This document shows positions 59,613-64,000 of a stretch of DNA of 64,000 bases, piece by piece. Within the stretch, counting starts at the first letter, position 1. Every line of letters starts with the position of its first letter. A program made the position numbers and the translations under genes. The stretch comes from Streptomyces sp. NBC_00287 (lineage in GTDB: Bacteria; Actinomycetota; Actinomycetes; Streptomycetales; Streptomycetaceae): the NCBI RefSeq assembly GCF_036173105.1, contig NZ_CP108053.1:3162001-3226000 (forward strand), given 5' to 3'. A model generated the notes under the pieces. The model made no database searches. It saw only the letters and a program-made list of their open reading frames with translations, and was not told where the DNA came from.

Positions 59613-60146
59613 ATGGCGGCTCTTCCAGAGGAACGTTTCCCTTCGCACGCCGGCCGCACCGGCCATGCGTTCTTCCGCGACCGGGGGTTCATCGACCGGC
59701 CCCTGACGATGAGAGGCGTCACCGAGGCCGACCTGCCCGAACTCGTCCGCGTCGACCGTGAGGCGTTCCCCGAGGAGCCCTATCCCTACTTCGTACTGCG
59801 CCAGTTGTACGACGTCCATGGCGACCGGCTGCTGGTCCTGGACGACGGCGAGCGGCTGCACGGTTATGTCCTCTTCCCGACCACCTCGGACGGCTACCAG
59901 GGCTGGATCATGAGCCTGGGCGTCACCCGGGACCAGCGGGGCCGGGGCCTCGGCCGGCGTCTGATGCTGGAGGTGCTGCGCCGGCTGCGCACCGAGGGCG
60001 TGCGCGAGGTCGGTCTCACGGTCGAGCCGACGAACGCCGCCGCGATCATGCTGTACCGGTCGATCGGGTTCTCGTCCGAGGAGGCGGTGCGCAAGGACTA
60101 CTTCGGCCCTGGTGAGGACCGATTGGTGATGACGCTGAGCCTGTGA
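59613..60146 (+). CDS. GNAT acetyltransferase, RimI-like
   Basis: This 177-residue protein has the acetyl-CoA motif VTRDQRGRGLGRRLM and the following GLTVEPTNAAAIMLYRSIGF strand typical of protein N-terminal acetylases and related GNATs. It opens VTEADLPELVRVDREAFPEEPYP. It is divergent from the methyltransferase gene with 261 bp between. Confidence 0.85.
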   Translation: MAALPEERFPSHAGRTGHAFFRDRGFIDRPLTMRGVTEADLPELVRVDREAFPEEPYPYFVLRQLYDVHGDRLLVLDDGERLHGYVLFPTTSDGYQGWIMSLGVTRDQRGRGLGRRLMLEVLRRLRTEGVREVGLTVEPTNAAAIMLYRSIGFSSEEAVRKDYFGPGEDRLVMTLSL

Positions 60147-60249
60147 CCCGGAGGGGTCACCCCGAGCCTGGGGATGGGGGTAAACCCCCGGGAAGATCGG
60201 GCTGTTACCCGGATGTGACGCACTGTCATGATCGGCCAGTCTGCTGGGT

Positions 60250-61734
60250 ATGAAGCAGATCACGAGAAGTGCAGCCCTGATCGCCGCGACCGGCGTCGTC
60301 CTCGGTCTCGCGGTGCCCGCCGGCGCGTTCGACGGCGGCGGCGGCCGTTCCGAGGCGCTGGAGTGGAGCGCGTGCGAGGGCGACGGGCTCGATCCGCGCC
60401 AGCAGTGCGCCACCGTCTCCGTGCCCATGGACTACTCCGACCCCGGCGGCCGGCAGATCGACATCGTCATCTCCCGTATCCCCAGCGAGAATCCCGAGGC
60501 CCGCCGGGGCGCCCTGCTGCTGATCCCCGGCGGGCCCGGCGGCGACAGCCTCGGCGACCCCTCGGGCAAGGGGCAGAAGCTGCCGCAGGAGGTGCGGGAC
60601 GCCTACGACCTGATCGGGTTCGCCCCCCGCGGGATGGCCCCGTCCACCGCCGTCAGCTGCGACGTGGAGTACGGCGACCTGGCCGCCTCCAAGCTGCGCC
60701 CCTGGCCCGCCGCCGACGGCTCCGTCACCGAGAACATGGCCACCGCCCGGCGCGTGTCCGACGCCTGCGCCGAGAACGGCGGCGAGCTGATCCGGCACAT
60801 CAGCAGCGCCAACGAGGCCCGTGACCTCGACCGTGTCCGGGCCGCGCTCGGCGAGCGGAAGCTGTCCGCGTGGGGGGTGTCGTACGGCACCTACGTCGGC
60901 GCCATCTACGCCGAGCTGTTCCCGCACCGGACGGACCGGTTCGTGCTGGACAGCAACGACAACCCCGATCACGTCCAGGTCGTGCGCGCCTGGCTGGCCG
61001 CGTTCGAGCAGGGCGTCGAGGACGTCTTCCCGGAGTTCGCCAAGTGGGCGTCCAGGCCCGGCAATCCGGACCGGGTGGCCCGTACTCCGGAAGAGGTGCG
61101 CTCGCGGTTCCTGGCCCTGGCCGCCCGGCTCGACCGCGAGCCGCTGCCCCGGCCCGGCGCCAACCCGCCCGTGCTGAACGGCAACGAACTGCGCCAGGCC
61201 ATGCTCTCGGCGATGTACGACCCGGACGACTTCCCCGGCCTCGCCCAGCTGATCCGGGCCGCGGAGAAGGGCAAGGTGCCGCCCGCGCCGGCGTCCCCGC
61301 CCGAGGAGGTGCTGCAGAACTACCTCGGGGTCGGCGCCGGGAGCATCTGCAACGACTCCGCGTGGCCGACGGACGCCGCCGTGTACCAGAAGGGCGTCAC
61401 CGAGAGCCGGGCCAAGTACCCGCTGACGGCGGGCATGCCGCGCAACGCGATGCTCTGCGCGGCCTGGCCCTTCCCGCCCAAGGAGGCACCGGTGCGGATC
61501 ACCGACCGGGGTCCGTCCAACATCCTGCTCATACAGAACGAGCGCGACCCGGCCACCCCGCTCAGCGGCGCCCTGAAGATGCGCGAGGCGCTCGGCAAGC
61601 GGGCGGTCATGGTGGTCAACGACGCCACCGGCCACGACGCCTATCTCGCCAACGGCACCGAGTGCGGCGACGACTTGGCCTCCCGCTTCCTGGCGACGGG
61701 TGAGCGACCGGGGCGGGACGTCTACTGCGACTGA
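60250..61734 (+). CDS. Secreted alpha/beta-hydrolase (tripeptidyl aminopeptidase-like)
   Basis: The 494-residue exported hydrolase has a signal peptide (cleavage near GAF), then an oxyanion segment LLLIPGGPGGDSLGD and the nucleophile elbow GVSYGTYVGA. A C-terminal TAP-like domain follows, with ILLIQNERDPATPLSGA (Asp) and VVNDATGHDAYLA (His). Streptomyces SlpD/SlpE-type tripeptidyl aminopeptidases share this plan. It overlaps the glycosidase-like gene tail to tail by 13 bp. Confidence 0.88.
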   Translation: MKQITRSAALIAATGVVLGLAVPAGAFDGGGGRSEALEWSACEGDGLDPRQQCATVSVPMDYSDPGGRQIDIVISRIPSENPEARRGALLLIPGGPGGDSLGDPSGKGQKLPQEVRDAYDLIGFAPRGMAPSTAVSCDVEYGDLAASKLRPWPAADGSVTENMATARRVSDACAENGGELIRHISSANEARDLDRVRAALGERKLSAWGVSYGTYVGAIYAELFPHRTDRFVLDSNDNPDHVQVVRAWLAAFEQGVEDVFPEFAKWASRPGNPDRVARTPEEVRSRFLALAARLDREPLPRPGANPPVLNGNELRQAMLSAMYDPDDFPGLAQLIRAAEKGKVPPAPASPPEEVLQNYLGVGAGSICNDSAWPTDAAVYQKGVTESRAKYPLTAGMPRNAMLCAAWPFPPKEAPVRITDRGPSNILLIQNERDPATPLSGALKMREALGKRAVMVVNDATGHDAYLANGTECGDDLASRFLATGERPGRDVYCD

Positions 61735-62852
61735 CCCTGCGGGCAGCGATACCGGCGGGCCAGCGCGTGATAGGCCTCCTTCGGCTCCCAGTGCCAGTCC
61801 GAACGGGGGTCGTCGGGGCGGTCCTTGATCGCCTTGGTGATGCTGTAGCTCGCCAGGTCGAGGTCGTGGCGGGGGCTGTCGGGGCGGTGCGGGGCGTCCG
61901 GGGTGACGAACTCGAAGGCCATCGCCGCGTACAGCCCCATCGACTCGAAGACATCGACCAGGCCGACCAGGTAGTCGGCCTGGGTGCGCTCACTGCGGAC
62001 CAGGTCGCCCTTGATCTCCGGCGGTGTCTTGTCGTGGTCGATGATGTTCCAGCCCATGCCGCCCGCCTCGGGCGCACCGAGGTAGGCGCAGGTGCCGAAC
62101 TCGGTGATGGCAAGGGGCTTGCCCCAGCGCAGGTAGCGCCTCAACTCCCGCACGTGGTCGGACGGGTTGGGGTGGGCGGAGTAGTAGTCGATGCCGACGA
62201 TGTCGAAGAGGCTCCAGTCGACCTCGTCGTCCTGGGCGGCGGCATAGCTGAGGCGCCCCCGGAAGACGGAGCGGCCGACCGCCGCGGCCCTGGCGGTGAA
62301 GCGGTCGAGGCGGCGCTGCATCTTCTCCCAGTCGACGTTGCCGCTCAGGAGGTTCTCGATGCGTTCCATGACGTTGTCGCCCGGCACGATCCCGGGCACG
62401 AACAGCCAGAACTCGCAGCCCACACTGAAGTCGACGCCCGCACCCTGGCGCCGCAGCGCCTCCGCGTGCCGCCCGGTCTCGGCGATGTGGTCGAGGATGT
62501 CCCGCTCGGGGGCGTCCCCGAGGGTGGGCTGGAGCCAGACGCGCAGTCCGCGCTCCGCGGCCTCGGTGGCGGTGGATTTGAGACGCTCGACGCCGTCGCC
62601 GGTGACCTCGACGGTGTCGGCGTGCAGTCCGTCCCTGATGGCCTTCAGGTCGGCGCGCATCCGGGCGGTGCTGAAGGCGGTGCCCGGGGTCTCCCCCGCG
62701 CCGACGGTGTAGACGACGCCCCGGTGCCGCAGCCCTCTGCTCCGGTCGGTCGCCCGGGCTCCGCTCACCGGAAGCAGCACCCCCGCGGCGCCGACGGCGG
62801 CGACCCCGGCGAGGAAACGCGCCCTGCTGATCCCCTTGTTGGTGTTCTCCAT
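61722..62852 (-). CDS. Tat-exported glycoside-hydrolase-like protein
   Basis: The 376-residue protein has a twin-arginine-like signal with only one clear Arg pair element (SRARFLAGVAAVGAAGVLLP), cleaved near ARA. A TIM-barrel-like domain follows: GVDFSVGCEFWLFVPG with a candidate acid, IVGIDYYSAHPNP, and KPLAITEFGTCAYLG with the Glu in the classical nucleophile position. Two conserved Glu on strands 4 and 7 fit clan A glycosidases. No known family is firmly matched. Confidence 0.65.
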   Translation of the reverse strand: MENTNKGISRARFLAGVAAVGAAGVLLPVSGARATDRSRGLRHRGVVYTVGAGETPGTAFSTARMRADLKAIRDGLHADTVEVTGDGVERLKSTATEAAERGLRVWLQPTLGDAPERDILDHIAETGRHAEALRRQGAGVDFSVGCEFWLFVPGIVPGDNVMERIENLLSGNVDWEKMQRRLDRFTARAAAVGRSVFRGRLSYAAAQDDEVDWSLFDIVGIDYYSAHPNPSDHVRELRRYLRWGKPLAITEFGTCAYLGAPEAGGMGWNIIDHDKTPPEIKGDLVRSERTQADYLVGLVDVFESMGLYAAMAFEFVTPDAPHRPDSPRHDLDLASYSITKAIKDRPDDPRSDWHWEPKEAYHALARRYRCPQGQSQ

Positions 62853-62987
62853 GCCGCCACTGTGCCGAGCGGGGGACCGCTCCGGCTGTCGGCCGATGGT
62901 CTACGGCGGGGCAACCAAGGTATGCGTCCCGGCGTCGGTCACTGAAGAGATCGTTGTGCCGCAATACGACCGAAGGAGACCTTGCCC

Positions 62988-63872
62988 GTGAGTTTCACCC
63001 CGAGCCGCCGCACGGTACTGACGACCGCGGCCGCCGCCCTGGCCGCAACCGCGACAGCCACCCCGGCCATCGCGGCTCCCTCCGGCGCCACCGCCCGTCT
63101 GCGCGCCCTGGAGGAGGAACACGGCGGCCGGCTGGGCGTGTTCGCCCACAACCTGGCCACCAGGCGCACGATCCGCCACCGCGCCGACGAACTGTTCCCG
63201 ATGTGCTCGCTGTTCAAGACGCTCGCGGCAGCCGCCGTCCTGCGCGACCTGGACCGCGACGGCGAAGTGCTCGCCCGCCGTATCCACTACACCGAGGCGG
63301 ACCTCGTGCAGCCCGCCTCCGACACGATCCTGGAGCATCTGTCCGACGGCATGACGATCGCCGAGCTCTCGGAGATCGCCATCACCCACAGCGACAACAC
63401 CGCGGCCAACCTCCTGCTGCGCGAACTCGGCGGCCCCACCGCGATCACCCGCTTCGCCCGCTCCCTCGGCGACCGCGTCACCCGCCTGGACCGCTGGGAG
63501 CCGGAACTCAACACCGCCGAACCCTGGCGCGTCACGGACACCACCAGCCCCGCCGCGATCGGCCGCACCTACGGCCGCCTGGTCCTCGGCACCGCCCTGA
63601 ACCACCGCGACCGCGAGCAGCTCACCGCATGGCTCCTGCGCAACACGACCTCCACCGCCCGCTTCCGCGCGGGCCTCCCCCCGACCTGGACCCTGGGCGA
63701 CAAGACGGGCTCGGGTTCCTACGGCACCGCCAACGACGCGGGCATCGCCTGGACCGAGACCGGAACCCCCGTCATCCTCGCCGTCCTGACCACCAAGCCC
63801 GACCAGAACGCCCCCTGGGACAACACCCTGATCGCGAAGACGGCATCGCTCCTGGCCGAGACCCTCAGCTGA
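62988..63872 (+). CDS. Class A beta-lactamase, Tat-exported
   Basis: The 294-residue serine hydrolase has a twin-arginine signal (SRRTVLTTAAAALAA, cleavage near AIAA). Active-site motifs are CSLFK (Ser74/Lys77), HSDNTAANLLL with SDN, DRWEPELNTA carrying the Glu166 equivalent, and DKTGSGSYGT with KTG. All essential class A elements are present, so it is probably active. The GTG at 62988 has AAGGAG nine bases before; the TTG at 62982 is too close. Streptomyces often produce such enzymes constitutively. Confidence 0.93.
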   Translation: MSFTPSRRTVLTTAAAALAATATATPAIAAPSGATARLRALEEEHGGRLGVFAHNLATRRTIRHRADELFPMCSLFKTLAAAAVLRDLDRDGEVLARRIHYTEADLVQPASDTILEHLSDGMTIAELSEIAITHSDNTAANLLLRELGGPTAITRFARSLGDRVTRLDRWEPELNTAEPWRVTDTTSPAAIGRTYGRLVLGTALNHRDREQLTAWLLRNTTSTARFRAGLPPTWTLGDKTGSGSYGTANDAGIAWTETGTPVILAVLTTKPDQNAPWDNTLIAKTASLLAETLS

Positions 63873-64000
63873 ACCGCCGGACGTACCGCCGCTGCCACGG
63901 CGTCTCCACCGCATGCCGGTCGTAGTGGCGGCGGACGTACGCGACGGCCTCCTCGGGCGGTACGCCGTCCAGGACCGCCACGCAGGCCAGCGCCGTCCCC
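63865..64000 (-). CDS. 3' end of a protein-phosphatase-like gene
   Basis: Only the last 44 codons are inside the window. They read ALACVAVLDGVPPEEAVAYVRRHYDRH then ETPWQRRYVRRF, resembling the tail of small protein-tyrosine-phosphatase-like enzymes, where the R-T-G-T-A-L-A stretch continues the catalytic loop. The stop lies inside the 3' end of the convergent beta-lactamase gene (8-bp overlap). The catalytic Cys is outside the window. Confidence 0.5.
   Translation of the reverse strand, partial: GTALACVAVLDGVPPEEAVAYVRRHYDRHAVETPWQRRYVRRFS

Overview
The window is about 70% G+C actinobacterial chromosome and reads as Streptomyces. The block from ppdK through dusB, a GH18 chitinase, glyS, znuACB-zur, uppS and recO to a row of genes resembling the SCO2521-SCO2525 families follows the Streptomyces coelicolor SCO249x-SCO252x neighbourhood as I remember it. 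That is family knowledge; no alignment was run.

Bases 761-19250 are an integrated actinomycete integrative and conjugative element (AICE). It is bounded by a 31-bp perfect direct repeat (761-791 and 19220-19250) that is itself a terminator-like hairpin, not a tRNA gene. From left to right it carries a tyrosine integrase and a small excisionase, and an iteron-like array of TGACGC/GCGTCA boxes. A replication module follows (AAA+ helicase-like protein, primase-polymerase) with a translationally coupled DpdA/TGT-like base-exchange enzyme and a Cys-rich mini-protein. Next come a transfer operon (FtsK/TraB-like pump, HExxH protein, RRQRL zinc protein, DUF2637, small membrane protein, DUF6284) and a regulatory region with TGGTGCGCACCA palindromes, an XRE-TPR regulator and a GntR-Nudix fusion. 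At the right end is a cargo zone with a PIN-like protein, a DUF3578/PD-(D/E)xK-like protein and a zinc-ribbon/GIY-YIG-like protein.

From 19.3 to 31.8 kb the chromosome carries ppdK, a ROK regulator facing a two-gene debranching-type glycosidase operon, a sulfatase-fold membrane protein, dusB and an MFS exporter. From 31.8 to 38.4 kb lie small hypothetical genes, a 2H phosphoesterase and an XRE-TPR regulator. These are followed by a tightly overlapping set ending in a radical SAM enzyme and a PIMT-like methyltransferase, which may be a peptide-modification or other uncharacterised cluster.

From 38.4 to 52.6 kb are a GNAT gene behind a perfect CebR-type box, an aldo-keto reductase/TetR pair, and the chitinase with dre-like promoter repeats. 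A LysR regulator diverges from an EamA transporter fused in frame to an NAD(P)-binding protein. LysE, a DUF4394 protein and glyS follow, then the zinc-uptake operon with two Zur boxes, uppS and recO. From 52.7 to 59.4 kb is a six-gene, same-strand run with a variant P-loop ATPase, a SAM methyltransferase and a membrane protein; its function is unknown. The window closes with a GNAT gene, a secreted alpha/beta-hydrolase, a Tat-exported glycosidase-like protein, a Tat-exported class A beta-lactamase and the 3' end of a phosphatase-like gene.
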